DNA from: Anniella stebbinsi
Lineage: Eukaryota > Chordata > Lepidosauria > Squamata > Anniellidae
DNA: 64,000 nucleotides
Direction: 5' to 3'
NCBI GenBank assembly: GCA_029215795.1
Contig: JARDYH010000007.1
Span: 69,370,763-69,434,762, forward strand
How positions within the stretch are numbered: position 1 is the first letter of the stretch; every line of letters starts with the position of its first letter. The notes beneath the pieces are model-generated. The model was not told the origin of the DNA. It did no database searches and saw only the letters and a program-made list of their open reading frames with translations. The position numbers and the translations under genes are program-made. This document shows positions 22,361-33,842 of this stretch, one piece after another.

Positions 22361-23645
22361 TGCTACATCATTTTTATTTTATTATTTGATAGATGCACTT
22401 AATTCACCCTTCTCAAGCTTTTCAGAGTTGCATTCCAAAACCCACATTTTTGTGACCTTTCCAAAGTAACACATCTTGGGGTACATGGGTGAGGAATGCT
22501 CACACAAAATCCACATATCAGGGGAAAGTGTGTTCATAGTGCATATAGTTGAGAAATGTGCACACAAAACTGCTTTTCAGCAATGTAAACTACTTTGAAA
22601 AAAAATGTATACATTTAAAAATGCATAGAGTAACTAAAACACCTTATGTAGACATTAGTCAAATGGGGAGAAAAAAAGGATGAATTTCTGTATGGACTTT
22701 TTATCATTATGAAATCACAAGCTCATGCAAATATAGGACCAGTGCTAAATTGGTACCAATAAATTTTGAAGTACAGGAGCCCATTATGACAGTCTCCAAA
22801 TCTACGTTTCCAAGGAGAATCCAAAGTTTCAGGCCGTGGTGCTGATCCATATCAACAAAGCAGTTCTAGCAGGTTTTATCTCCACCAGGAGCAGGTCTTT
22901 GGTAAAGCGAAGGGGTCTCAATTGCCTATTCAAGACCAAGTCACACCTAAATACTTTGTGTTACAACAAATTCACTTCTCCCTAGCATCTGTGAGAACTG
23001 CAGCTAAGCTCAGAGGGAACAAGGAATTCTGAGTAGCAGACGATGTCAGAAACCCGGCTAATAAAAAAGTGCTGGTGCAGTGTCCCTGTGAGCCCTGGCT
23101 TCACTACACCACTGATCAGGATAAAATGAGCTGGACTTCATAAAGCTGACAATTTCCGTGAGCTAGGAGTGGACAGATCTGTCCTTCCCTGTCCCTACCC
23201 AGATGAGAAACTGCACACACAAAGGGAAGATATTACACAGATACTTCCTCTCCTTATGCCCTCTGCCTAGAGGCATGCGCAGAGTGTGGGTCCCTTTTCA
23301 AGAAGAGCTGTAATAGTCCCTATCAGTTGTTCAGAGAGGGGTCGGGGATCTTTATCTCATCCTCGCTTCCCACCTCCCTGCATAGCAGTGACTGTCAGAA
23401 CCAAGAGCAAAAATATCATCATGAATATATTCTATGAATATGTTAAACAGCAGTTTATGGAGACGGAAGCTAACCTGATCAGTCCAAGGTCTCACTTAGA
23501 TACGTGTTGACATCACCTGATCCTTTTTGGAACAGAAGATGCTGGGGATGGAATTTAGGATTTTCTGCATGCAAAGCATATATTACATTAGCCCTGAGCC
23601 ACTGTCCCTGCCTGGCATACAGCTGATTGAGCATAGCCATGACTT
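22361..23645. other. Intergenic, no recognised feature
   Basis: I see no exon with credible splice sites and no repeat family that I can match elsewhere in the window. Open frames are short and unremarkable. Confidence 0.35.
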
Positions 23646-23905
23646 TTCAGAGATGGCTGCTCATGTGTAACTCTGGCTACTGTGTGCATGCAGTTGGTTC
23701 AAGGCAGATGTTCTTCAACTGGTGTATACAGGCTTACTGCCTCTGCTACTGGAGGTAGCACAAAGCTATCAGGATTAGTAGCCACTGACAGCTTTCTCCT
23801 CCAGGAATTTTTCCAACCCTTTTTTAAAAAGCCATCTAAATTGGTAGCCATCACTACATCTTGTGGTAGGAAATCCCATAATTTAACTATGCGCTGATAG
23901 AATAC
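23646..23905 (-). mobile_element. CR1 LINE 3' fragment
   Basis: TTACTGCCTCTGCTACTGGAG, CCTCCAGGAATTTTTCC and AAATTGGTAGCCATCAC occur in the order seen in the longer CR1 at 40660-41275. Confidence 0.7.
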
Positions 23906-24248
23906 GGATTCCCTTCCTCACTGTGTGTGTGTTTTTTTAGAACCCACATATTTATAATTATAACAAGATTTTAATCTTGATTGCCTTGAACACTGCATCT
24001 ACCATGGTCCAGAGCTCCATTGTCTAATAATGCCAGTTACTTATTGGGAAAGTCAAGCTAATTCGAAGCAAAGATTCCACTGGCATAAAAGATGCAAAGG
24101 GATGGAGGACACTATTGTTGCAGGCTTGCATTGAACTCATTTAGAAGAAATTGTTGAAACATTTCCTGGAAGTGAGTGTGTGTCTTGGAAACTTTTAGTT
24201 CTTGGGATGAACTCAGAGCTGATTCATTGTAGGCATTCTACCTATGAG

Positions 24249-24320
24249 TGGGAAAGAGAGAGAGAGACAGAGAGAGAGAGACAGAGAGAGAGAGACAGAG
24301 AGAGAGAGACAGAGAGAGAC

Positions 24321-24351
<31 letters not shown>

Positions 24352-24370
24352 CAGAGAGAGACAGAGAGAG
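24249..24370. repeat. (GAGACA)n-type purine-rich simple repeat
   Basis: About 120 bp of GAGAGA and GACAGA units. It creates spurious open frames on both strands (RERERD-type and SLSLS-type). Confidence 0.92.
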
Positions 24371-24540
24371 CACAATAGATTTTGAAGCTGAAGCCACCCA
24401 AATGTTTTAAAGAGATTTGACAGTCTGATGACAAAAGTAGGGTTCTTTGTGACTTGGATAGTAATTTAATTTGTCCCACTGTCGTATCTGCTCCCATAAT
24501 ACCAGAAGCCAGGGTCATCCACTGAGATGAAAAGGTCTGA

Positions 24541-25172
24541 GAGCTCCATCACACCAGCGATTGAGTGCACTCTTGCCATGCCTGCTGTGCGGATTTGGAG
24601 CACGGGACTCACATGACGCCGTGCCTGTCCTGCTGACACCCCGCCTCTTCCCCAGCCTTTTCCTAAAATGCTAAAAGTCTGGATGATTTTCCCTAAGCAC
24701 ATTCAAGGCGCCCTAAGCCTCCATGTAGTTTTAAAGGAACTGGGGCTTGAATGGATTGCATCAGGTCCTGGCAGGGAAAAGCGCTCTCTCCCAGCAGCCG
24801 GCTCCAAGCCTCCATATAAAACCCAAACCTTGCATACCAGGCTCCAAAGCATTCTTTAAAATCATACAGTGCCCGGATCTCTGCAGAGACAGGATTGTAC
24901 TCCCTTGATGCCCCCAAAGAGCCAGATTAAAAGGTCGTTCCATTTTAGCACGGGAAGAAAGGCAGTCTGGTTTAAGTACTCATCTGACGGGACCTGACTG
25001 GAGGGAGAAAGAGAAGGGGAGGGGTGGAGGGGAGGGGAGTGGAAGACGAAAGGAGCAGAAGAGCAAAAGAGGAGCTATTCAGGTGAAAGGGATCATAAGC
25101 TTGATGCGCTTCTGCATCAGAGGTAAAAAACGCGGAGGCAAACTGGGGGGAAAATTAGGTGTGATGGAGGTC
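24541..25172 (+). mobile_element. DNA element with GAGCTCCATCACACC ends, copy 1
   Basis: The left end GAGCTCCATCACACC and right end GGTGTGATGGAGGTC are near-perfect inverted repeats of about 15 bp. The 632-bp body includes CTAAAAGTCTGGATG, CTCCATATAAAACCC (TATA-like) and a GGAGGGAGAAAGAGAAGG tract. The same element lies inverted at 61752-62372. No coding capacity is evident and the superfamily is unresolved. Confidence 0.75.
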
Positions 25173-25701
25173 AGAGTGTGGCAAAAGGAAGTACTGTTTC
25201 ATACCATCCATCATGTTTGCCTGACGTTTGTGGCGTTGAAGCTTCAACAGGTGTGCCACAGGAGAACTGGGGTGGGGGTGGGTTGAGAGAACCCCCTGAA
25301 AAGGTAGTGTGGAGGAAATAGAGATGGGCAGGAGTGAAAGAGATGAGCATGAGGAGGTGGAGGAGAGGCAGATGACAAAGTGGAAAGACACAGATGTGCA
25401 ATAAGGTAGTAAGAACAAGAAACAGGAACCGGTGAAAAGGTGACGAGAGGGAAAGAGAAAGAGATGGGCAAGAAGATGGCAAGAAAGGGAGGAGAAAGAT
25501 GAGTTGTAAGAGACAGTTGGGTGAAGAGACCAGACAGAGGTATAAAATGAAATTATGAGCATGAATGTGGTGAGAGAGATAATAGAGATGAGTGAGGGTG
25601 GGTGGAAGGGTGAGAGACAAACTGTGATTGGCAGGAGAGGAGGAGGCAGCGAAGAAAGTGGAGAGAAGCAAGCCAGAGAGAGATTGAGAGAGAGAGAGAG
25701 A

Positions 25702-25750
25702 GGAGGAGGAGGAGGAGGAGGAGGAGGAGGAGGAGGAGGAGGAGGAGGAG
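25702..25750. repeat. (AGG)n simple repeat
   Basis: Sixteen or so AGG units, preceded by AGAGAG. It gives long spurious poly-Gly, poly-Pro and poly-Ser frames. Confidence 0.93.
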
Positions 25751-26540
25751 GCATGCAGAAAGACATTGGAGAGGTGGATTTTTCTCATGGTTGGTAGCCA
25801 GGTGGTCGTAGGGAGGAAGGGGAGCTCTATATTTTGGAATGGACTAGCTCCAATGTTGACTGCAGACCTGTAGCTAACTTTGGGGGTCCACCCCCCCAAC
25901 ACCATGGTGATCATTTGATTAGGTAGCTTTAAGAAAAAGACTGGGCAAATTCACAGTAAGCAGTTGATTGCCCGGAGAGCTCCAATGGAACCCCCAAGTT
26001 TGCAGACAGGATCTCCCCGAAGATCTGGTATTTGGAACAAACGAGAAGAAACAGTTGCTGCCTTCTCACTCTGCATGTGAACTTCCCAGAACTTCCCTTG
26101 GGCTGACCACAGTTGGAACAGCATGCTGCACTTGATGGAACCCTGATCCAGCAGGATGCTGCTGGTGTCCTTGTGCCAAAAAGGGCACCAGCAGAATCTC
26201 TGCGAAATCACTGCCAACCCCCCCCCCCCCGTGCACAGTCGAAAGTGGTTTGAATGCGCACGCCACAGACAATGCTGTCGTATCAGCTTACGGCTCTCTG
26301 AAAACATCTATTATCTGTCTCTAGCTTTGGAAACCCAAAGGTAGCATGAGAGAGGCATGCTCAATTCATCTCACCAGTGCCTCTGACTGTTCATGGTTTT
26401 TTTTCTTAGAATGTGGCGCTATTTTAGAAACTCGCAAAACCACGTTCACCACGTTCACGGTAGTGGGACAATAGAAATTGGTGTGTACACCACAGGAAAT
26501 AATAACTCTAGCTAGCATCCCCGCTTCATCTCTCATAACC
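25751..26540. other. Intergenic, no recognised feature
   Basis: A run of C at 26219-26231 and open frames on both strands are present, but no protein or splice signals are convincing. Confidence 0.3.
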
Positions 26541-26544
26541 ACTT

Positions 26545-27025
26545 TTGTTTTGGGGGCCCAGGAGAAGATGCGGAAGTGGTGGAACTATCTGGGGTAGCAG
26601 CAGGGAGCAGATATTTTTCTCCCTCTTGCATAATACTAGAACCCAATCGGGTGACCCCATGGAGCTGATTGGTGGGAGATTCAGGAACGATGAAAGGAAG
26701 GAAGGACTCCTTCACACACTCGGTAGTTAAACGATGGGACTCATTGCCACAAGGTGTAGTGATGGCCACCAATTTGGATGGCTTTAAAAGGCGTTTGGAC
26801 AAATTCCTGGATATGAATCCTGATGGTTAGGTGCTACCTCCAGTATCTGAGGCTGTAAGCCTGTGTGCAGCAGTTGCTGGGGAACGTGGGTGGGAGGGTG
26901 CTGTTGCACCATGTCCTGCTTGTGGCTCCCTGGTTGACAGCTGGTTGGCCACTGTGTGAACACAGTGCTGGACTAGATGGACCCTTGGTCTGATCCAGCA
27001 GGGCTCTTCTTGTGTTCCAACCTGG
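26545..27025 (+). mobile_element. CR1 LINE 3' region
   Basis: A complete-looking CR1 3' region: GAACCCAATCGGGTGACCCC, GGTGGGAGATTCAGG, GGTGTAGTGATGGCCACC, CAGTTGCTGGGGAACGTGGG, GTGCTGGACTAGATGGACCC and GATCCAGCAGGGCTCTTC in order. Confidence 0.8.
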
Positions 27026-27269
27026 CAGACTGCAGCAGGGCAGAGTTGATAGCAACAGCTTTCTGTTGGCTCCTGCTGCTGGCGCTACTGGTAGTCACTG
27101 GTGCATGGCCCATGCATGTAAAACCAAGGGCCATGGCTATTGCTGCCAAGTTCCCAAGCTGTTTGGCCGCTCCCCTCGCTCCTCTTGCATTGCCAGGACA
27201 GCGCTTGTGACGGAGTGGCAGCAGCTGCAGAGGAAACCCACAGGCATGCAACCTGCAGCCTGCCAGGGA

Positions 27270-27375
27270 AGGAGCTTGTGAAACGATGACCGGAATGCGG
27301 ATTCCTGCATTGAGCAGGGGGTTGGGCTGGATGGCCTTATAGGTCCCTTCCAACTCGACTGTTCTATGATTCTAG
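27270..27375 (+). mobile_element. CR1 LINE 3' end
   Basis: ATTCCTGCATTGAGCAGGGG followed by GGTCCCTTCCAACTCGAC and TTCTATGATTCTAG is the canonical CR1 terminus. Confidence 0.8.
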
Positions 27376-27834
27376 AAGCTGAACTTCCTGGTATGGTACC
27401 TTAGTGCGCACAAAGCGCGGGCCACACAGTTTGACCTTGCATGTGAAGTGAACATTATGCTGCTGGCGTTTCATCCTCCCCAGGTGTTTTGCACAACATT
27501 CCGGCAACCGGCTCGGAATTCTGGCTCTGACATGTGTGCAAACCGTGTGGCAATGGTCCCAGAGGACAAAACGCCACCCACGTTTTTTAAAATGGTTAGT
27601 TGAAAACCTTCATTACAAACGAGAGCATCTCTTCAGCCACAGCGGAGGAGGAAGAGGCTGAACTATGCATTTGGTGGCACGCGTGGGTTGTTCTCCGACG
27701 GAGGCAAAGCAGGGGGGAGGGCCTCTCTCAGAGCTAGGGCAGGGGAAAGGCCTAGTCTGAGATCTGGTGCCCATCAGAGAGGAGACTGTTTCTATGCTCA
27801 GCACTGAGAAAAAGAATCACTGAATTGAAAAGAA

Positions 27835-28102
27835 CCCAGGAGGTCATCTAATACAACCCTGCAGAGTGCAGCTACAGCACCCTTGACAGGTAGCTATCCA
27901 GCCTTGGAGCCTCTCTCAGTGCTGGTGAACAGACCTGTCCCATTAAGGGACTACAGATGTGTTCTCCCACCCTAGAGGCATTCAAGAGACAGCCGGACAG
28001 CCATCTGTCAGGGATGCTTTAAGGTGGATTCCTGCACTGAGCAGGGGGTTGGACTCGATGGCCTTATAGGCCCCTTCCAACTCTACTATTCTATGATTCT
28101 AA
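27835..28102 (+). mobile_element. CR1 LINE 3' end
   Basis: GGCATTCAAGAGACAGCCGG, CATCTGTCAGGGATGC, CTGAGCAGGGGGTTGGAC and TTCTATGATTC match the CR1 3' end. The first part (27835-27930, on AGGTCATCTAATACAACCC) may be an older opposite CR1 piece. Confidence 0.75.
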
Positions 28103-28151
28103 CATACCAAGGGGCATGGCTTCACTCAGACAGCGTGAACACAATATGTCC

Positions 28152-29570
28152 TAGGGGTGTGCACTGGATCGGGTCTGATCCACGATCCGGATCCGATCCA
28201 GGGGAAATTGGATACAATTATCCGATTTCCGATCACCCCGCTGGATCGTTTGATCCAATCCGATCTGATCCGGAAAGGACCCGATCCAGATCGGAATGGA
28301 TCGGAGGATCGCCGGGCGCCCGCTGACACCCACCGCTGCTTCCATTGGTGGGCACCAGCGGGCGGCCGCTGATGGAAGTGGACAGCAGGGGGGGGCTTCC
28401 CTGGCGGGGCTGTCCGCTTCCATCGGTGGGCGCCAGCGGGTGCCCGCCAATGGAAGCAGACAGCCCGGCCAGGTGAGGAGCGCGGGGGGGGGAGGGAGGA
28501 AGGGAGGGGGGCCCACTTACCTTCCGGGGACGTCCACTCCCCTCCGCCGCTGGCTGCTACTGGGAGCAGGCTTCGCAGCCTGCCCCTAGGTAGCGCGACA
28601 GGTGATGTCATCACCTGGCACGCTACTTAGGAGCAGGCTACGAAGCCTGCTCGCAGTAGCGGCCAGCGGTGGAGGGTAGCGGACGTCCCCGGGAGGTAAG
28701 CAGGGGGAGGGGGGAGGGGGGCCATGGCCCACTTACCTGCTGGGGCCATCTGCTCCCCTCCGTTGCTGGCCGCTACTGCGAGCAGGCTTCGTGGCCTGCC
28801 CCTGATTAGCACACCAGGTGATGACATCACCTGGTGTGCTACCTAGGGGCAGGCCATGAAGCCTGCTTGCAGTACCGGCCAGCGGTGGAGGGGAGCGGAC
28901 GTCCCCAGGAGGTAAGCAGGGGGGAGGGGGGCCATGGCCCACTTACCTGCTGGGGCCATCTGCTCCCCTCCGCTGCTGGCCGCTACTGCAAGCAGGCTTC
29001 GTGGCCTGCCCCTGAGTAGCACACCAGGTGATGACATCACCTGGTGTGCTACCTAGGGGCAGGCCATGAAGCCTGCTCACAGTACCGGCCAGCAGCAGAG
29101 GGGAGCGGACGGCTCCAGCAGGTAAGCAGGGGGAGGGGGAGGGGGCTTACCCCCCCGGGGCCGTCCGCTTCCATCCACTGGCACCCACGGGCACCAGCGG
29201 ATGGAAGCGGATGGCCCCAGGTGGTAAGGAGAGCAGGGGAGGGGGCTTACTTGCAGTGCCGACCACAGCGGATGGCCCCGGGAGGTAAGAACCGCGAGGG
29301 GGGAGGATGAAGTTAGGGCCCCCCTCACCCACCCGCCACCATTTTTTCCCCATAGACTTGCATTGGGGGAAAGCTTTCTTTCCCCCAATGCAAGTCTATG
29401 GGAAAAACAAAAATGGCGGCCAATCCAAAAATCGGATGTCCGATTTTTGGATCGGGATCGGGTCCGATCTGATCCGAGGGACCTCCGATTTTGTCCTGAA
29501 TGATCCAGGACAATCTCGGAGGTCCCAATCCGGGTCCCGATCCGATCCGGGGGGTCCATGCACACCCCTA
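28152..29570 (-). mobile_element. hAT-type non-autonomous element, GTGCAC family, copy D (inverted)
   Basis: The ends are TAGGGGTGTGCACTGG and CCATGCACACCCCTA; relative to copies A, B and E it lies in reverse. The family hairpin is near 29349-29401. Three related palindromic blocks centred on GTGATGACATCACCTGG lie at about 28540-28700, 28730-28915 and 28935-29125, with AGGTAAG and CTTACC at their edges. Flanks share only GTCC(TA), so the duplication has decayed or is shorter. It lies in the presumed CXCR3 first intron. Confidence 0.82.
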
Positions 29571-29850
29571 GTCCTAACTCTGAAAGCTGCACAGTTGGCT
29601 TGGAGGCTTTGCTGTAGCAAACAAAAGGCTATTCCCATTTCCTACCTATGCGCAGCTGCATCTGTTTGCTACTGTACAACTACACAGCTGCCTTAGGGGT
29701 TTTTGGTTTGGTTTTTTAAAAAAAGGAAGTCAAAAGGCCAGATCACGACTCTCCTGCATAACATGTTGTTTGGCCCGCTAGTCGCAACCAGGCATAACAG
29801 GAGCATTCCGTGGATTTAACACTCTTCCACATGTCACACTTTATTTTTAG
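29571..29850 (+). other. 3' end of presumed CXCR3 intron 1
   Basis: Unique sequence leading to the acceptor TTTATTTTTAG at 29840-29850. No further exon was found in it. Confidence 0.5.
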
Positions 29851-30978
29851 GGTCAAGGCGATGCCATATCCCTGACAGACCTCGACATTATGAACTTCTC
29901 TACCTATGCTTATGACCTCGACATGATGAATGAATCTGAATATGACTATAATGGTACAAACTGCTGCGCAGCCCCGCCCTGCAACTCCAGCCCCACCCAG
30001 GCCTTTGCCGGGAGCTTCCTGCCTCCGTTCTACGTCCTGATCTTTCTCCTGGGTCTGTGGGGAAACGTGATGGTGATTGCTGTCTTGCTCCGTGCCAAGG
30101 AAGCCTTGCCTGGGACAGACGTGTTCATCTTCAACCTGGCCCTGGCAGACGTTCTCCTCGTGGTGACTCTCCCGTTCTGGGCTGCCCAGGAAGTGCACGG
30201 CTGGATCTTTGGGAACTTCCTGTGCAAGCTGGTCGGCAGCATCTTCAAGATCAACTTCTATGCCAGCATCTTCTTCTTGGTTTGCATCAGCATCGACCGG
30301 TTCCTTGCCATCGTTCATGTCACCCGCATGTACAACAGGAACAAGACCTCCCTCGTCGTCCTCATCTCCTTGGCTGTTTGGGCCCTCTGCTTTCTCCTCA
30401 CGCTGCCAGATTTCATATTCTTGAGGGCTGAATTCGATTCCCGCCAAAACATCACCTCATGCTCCCTCAGCTTTCCCTTTCATTCAGCCAAGGCCTGGAA
30501 GATTGGCCTGAACTTCAAGAACCTGGTGTTAGCTTTCCTCCTCCCACTGGTGATGATGTCGTACTGCTACACCCACATAATCCTCACCCTCTTACTCTCC
30601 AAAGGGTTCCAAAAACACAAGGCCCTCAGAGTCATCTTGGCTGTGGTGGCCGCCTTCTTCCTCTGCTGGTCGCCTTACCACTTGGTTCACTTTATCAGCA
30701 CCCTGATCGACCTTGGAGTCCTGGAGAGGGATTGTGAGCTGGAAGAGAAGGTGGACATTGCTGGTATGATCACCACAGCCTTGGGGTTCTTTCACTGCTG
30801 CCTCAACCCACTGCTCTATGCTTTCGTCAGCATCAAGTTTCAGAACAGATTCCTCGAACTCCTTGGATACCTTGGCTGCGTGAGCCGCACGTTCCTGAAG
30901 AGGTATACCAGGGGATCCACCTACCGGAAAGAGTTGACATGGTCCGGAAGCACGGAAGCCTCCTATGCTGGAATCTAG
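29851..30978 (+). CDS. CXCR3: C-X-C chemokine receptor 3, main coding exon
   Basis: A seven-helix chemokine receptor of the plasma membrane that couples to Gi and, in mammals, binds CXCL9/10/11 on activated T and NK cells. The frame is open from the acceptor at 29850 and adds 13 residues (GQGDAISLTDLDI) before the Met at 29890, so the Met is probably internal. Numbered from that Met: tyrosine-rich acidic N-terminus (YDLDMMNESEYDY), CCAAPPC at 25-31, TLPFWA in helix 2, disulfide Cys112-Cys191, DRF in place of DRY at 136-138, CWSPYH in helix 6, NPLLY at 306-310 and the tail STEASYAGI, close to the human CXCR3 ending SEASYSGL. Length fits (375 residues plus exon 1). The antisense frame here is a shadow. 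Confidence 0.96.
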   Translation, partial: GQGDAISLTDLDIMNFSTYAYDLDMMNESEYDYNGTNCCAAPPCNSSPTQAFAGSFLPPFYVLIFLLGLWGNVMVIAVLLRAKEALPGTDVFIFNLALADVLLVVTLPFWAAQEVHGWIFGNFLCKLVGSIFKINFYASIFFLVCISIDRFLAIVHVTRMYNRNKTSLVVLISLAVWALCFLLTLPDFIFLRAEFDSRQNITSCSLSFPFHSAKAWKIGLNFKNLVLAFLLPLVMMSYCYTHIILTLLLSKGFQKHKALRVILAVVAAFFLCWSPYHLVHFISTLIDLGVLERDCELEEKVDIAGMITTALGFFHCCLNPLLYAFVSIKFQNRFLELLGYLGCVSRTFLKRYTRGSTYRKELTWSGSTEASYAGI

Positions 30979-30999
30979 TCGGTCTGCTGGCATGGTACA

Positions 31000-31744
31000 A
31001 GAACTCACGGCCATTCTGGAATTCCAGCCTCGATCATTGCTGGAACCAGTTTTGAGTTGAAAATGGCCTTGCCTTTGATGTGCAACTGTGTTTGGGTTCT
31101 CCCACTATCAACTCTGATCAATCAGGTTTTGCTGGTTTTTCAAATAACACCCCCCAAACACTTCAAAACCTGTTTACCAGAGGTGATAGTGGAGAAGGGT
31201 GTACAACAATGCTTCTTTTAGGAAACCTTCAACACTGAAAAAAAAGAAGAAGAGGATAATTGGTCTCCAGCTTAGGACAATACTGAATGCTTCTTCTTGA
31301 GGCCCGGATTTCAGTGGTGCAATGAGATTAAAGGCTCGCACTTTCAAGATTCTGAAAAAATATCCTTCACATTTGGATTTTGGAAACTACCACAGTTTCG
31401 AATCTTGGGACTTCCGTTTCGTTGCTGAACGTTGTCTCTTCACATCCTGCCACCGAGGCTAGAAGCATGTGTGCATCTCCATTTTCGATTTCCTCATCGC
31501 AAACTCTAGGGTGAAGAATTCTGATTTCACCATTTTGAAACTCACATCCAAGACAACCTAAATGCAAATATTTTGACATTTAAGCTCCGGTCATTCATTT
31601 TCGCTCTGTGAGTCATGCAGAGCTGGTGGTATTTTGGGGTACAATGTGAAACCTTTGAACTTTATACCTGATAATGAGGACAAAGAAGTGGCCGGACCTT
31701 ATGCCTTCATACCCTAGTCAAGAGATTCTGGCTCTTTACTGCTG
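31000..31744 (+). other. CXCR3 3' flank, probable 3' UTR
   Basis: An ATTAAA at 31327-31332, about 350 nt past the stop, is the nearest poly(A)-signal-like hexamer; this is a weak call. No other gene is seen. Confidence 0.35.
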
Positions 31745-32130
31745 GGAACAGAACGCTGGACTAAATGGAGCCTTGGTTAGGGTGACCAGATAAAATCCAG
31801 GTCAGGGCTCATGTCACTTTAACAGTTGTAGAGAAAAGGGAATTTCAGCCAGTGTCATTTGTATGTGATTAGTCCCTGGTGAAATCCCCTCTTCATCACA
31901 ACAGTTAAAGTTGCAGGGGCCCTGCTTTCTTTTGTATATGGTCATTCTAGTAGTGCCTGCAACTTTAACTGTTGTGATGAAGAGGGAATATCACCAGGAA
32001 CTAATTGCATACAAATGACACTGGCTGAAATCCCCTTTTCTCTACAACTGTTAAAGTTACATGAGCCCTGACCTGGATTTTATCTGGTCAGCCTACCCTT
32101 GGTCTGATCCAGCAGTACTCCTTTCACACC
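31745..32130 (+). mobile_element. CR1 fragment split by a MITE
   Basis: Left piece GAACGCTGGACTAAATGGAG and right piece TTGGTCTGATCCAGCAG form one CR1 3' end when the MITE at 31778-32095 is removed. Confidence 0.75.
31778..32095. mobile_element. 320-bp palindromic hAT-type MITE nested in CR1
   Basis: The flanks are GCCTTGGT and CCCTTGGT (7 of 8 matching), so the insertion duplicated part of the CR1 sequence. Both ends are of the GATAAAATCCAGG type. Length 318 bp, with intact central symmetry. Confidence 0.9.
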
Positions 32131-32139
32131 CTTAACCTG

Positions 32140-32730
32140 ATTCTATAAGTACCTTAAGTACTTGTCTACTGCAAAAAAACAAAACAAAACAAACCAATAT
32201 GAGAAATGGGCTTGTGTTTATCATACTTCAATGACAGTGATGCAGTATCTGCCTTTTTAAAGATAGATTCTCAATGCCTTCAACAAGCTGCATAAAATGC
32301 ACTTCCGTGGGCTCAACCCACAAAGAGTGCAAGTTTTAACTAGTTTAGGAAACCTTGCAACCATATGCTTGCTCATGTATTCCCTGTAAGCTTTGTATTT
32401 CCCAGCGTAGGTGCAAAATCCTGTCTCTAGCGTGGCACAGAAACGTGTGTCCGATGTTTTAAAACTGAGCATTAAACATGCATATTTTACAGGGAACGCT
32501 CACTTTTTAGGGGATGGGGCAGGAAGAGAGGGAGGAGATGTCCTTTAAGGCAGGGCCAGGGGAATCTTTTTCTTCTTTTTCCCTGTTGATGGCCAAATTC
32601 CTTCAGGAGGAAACTGTTGTGGACTGCACGCTGGCAGTGTAAAGGGTTGAGGACAGCCAGAGTCAAACATGTGCAGGGTCATCCCCCATCCTCCCTGCTA
32701 GGAGAGGGTCAGATCACTGCTGCTAGTGGT
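32140..32730. other. Intergenic, no recognised feature
   Basis: No exon, repeat match or regulatory motif that I can support. Confidence 0.3.
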
Positions 32731-32757
32731 TTCAACTAGGCTGACCATATGGAAAGG

Positions 32758-33637
32758 GTTTAACATTTATATGAAACCGCTGAGAGAGATCATCCGGAGG
32801 CATGGGGCGGGGTGCTATCAGTACGCTGATGACACCCAAATATATTTCTCTGTGCCTTCGACAACATCGTCAGCTAAGGATAGTGTGTCTCCTCTGAATG
32901 AATGTTTGGAGGCGGTAATGGGCTGGATGAGGAAAAACAAACTGAAGCTGAATCCAGACAAGACGGAGGTGCTTGCTGTCAAAGGCCACAACCTGGGTTT
33001 GGAGGTGTGTCAACCAGTTCTGTATGGGGTTACACCCCCCCCCCTGAAAGACTGTGTTCGCAGCTTGGGGGTACTCCTGGATCCGTCGCTCCAAATGACA
33101 GCCCAGATAGATGCAACGGCCAGGAGTGCCTATTATCAGCTTCGGCTGATACGCCAGCTGCGCCCCTTCCTAGAGTTGGAAGACCTAAAGATGGTAGTGC
33201 ACTCACTGGTAACTTCGAGGCTCGACTTCTGCAATGCGCTGTACATAGGGCTACCTTTGTGCCTAGTCCGGAAACTTCAATTAGTTCAAAATATGGCAGC
33301 CAGGTTGGTCACCAGTACACCTAGGGGTGACCACATAACACCAATCTTAAAATCACTCCACTGGCTGCCCATTAGTTTCCGGGCGACGTATAAAGTGTTG
33401 GTTATTACCTTTAAAGCCCTACATGGTTTGGGTCCAGGTTACCTGCGGGATCGCCTTCTCCCGTATAATCCGCCCCGCACACTCAGGTCCTCTGGGAAGA
33501 ATTTACTCCAGTCAGCCAGAAGTAGGCTGACGAGTGTTACCCAGGGACCTTCTCTTCTGCTGCTCCCAGGCTGTGGAATGGCCTGCCGGAGGAGATTTGA
33601 CAAATTAGCAGTCTTCTGGAATTTAAGAAAGCCGTGA
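32758..33637 (+). pseudogene. L2-like reverse transcriptase fragment
   Basis: From NIYMKPLREIIRR through the catalytic QYADDTQIYF, MRKNKLKLNPDKTEVL, SRLDFCNALYIGLP and SLHWLPISFRATYK the frame is open for nearly 300 codons; it shifts near the C-terminus after GPSLLLLPGCG, where other copies read a PRLWNGL-like motif. The N-terminal part of the protein is missing. Confidence 0.85.
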
Positions 33638-33801
33638 AGACTGTTCTCTTCCGGCAGGCCTATCCAGTTTAATTTTAAGATGTTTTTAATAATGTATTTG
33701 TTTTTATCTGTTTTAACGGTTTATCTATTTTATTGTTTTATATTTATATTTGGTGTTGTTCCCTGCCTCGATCTAGATGGAGAGGCGGGTTAGAAATGAA
33801 A

Positions 33802-33840
<39 letters not shown>

Positions 33841-33842
33841 AT
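32758..33842 (+). mobile_element. L2-like LINE, truncated, with (AAAT)n tail
   Basis: A 5'-truncated copy of the same LINE as 20944-22360, ending in an (AAAT)n run at 33794-33842. It begins inside the reverse-transcriptase palm. Confidence 0.87.

Noticed and set aside
24180..24518. Repetitive Arg/Glu and Ser/Leu frames
   Set aside because: They are artefacts of the GAGACA simple repeat.
24541..25172. Solo LTR of an endogenous retrovirus, because of its TATA-like box
   Set aside because: The ends are GAGCTCCATCACACC inverted repeats, not TG...CA, and no adjoining retroviral sequence is present.
25155..25914. Pro-rich and Ser-rich proteins on the minus strand
   Set aside because: They are translations of the (AGG)n and purine-rich tract and of a TIR element.
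29743..30447. Long antisense open frame opposite CXCR3
   Set aside because: It mirrors a strongly supported receptor exon and has no family motifs.
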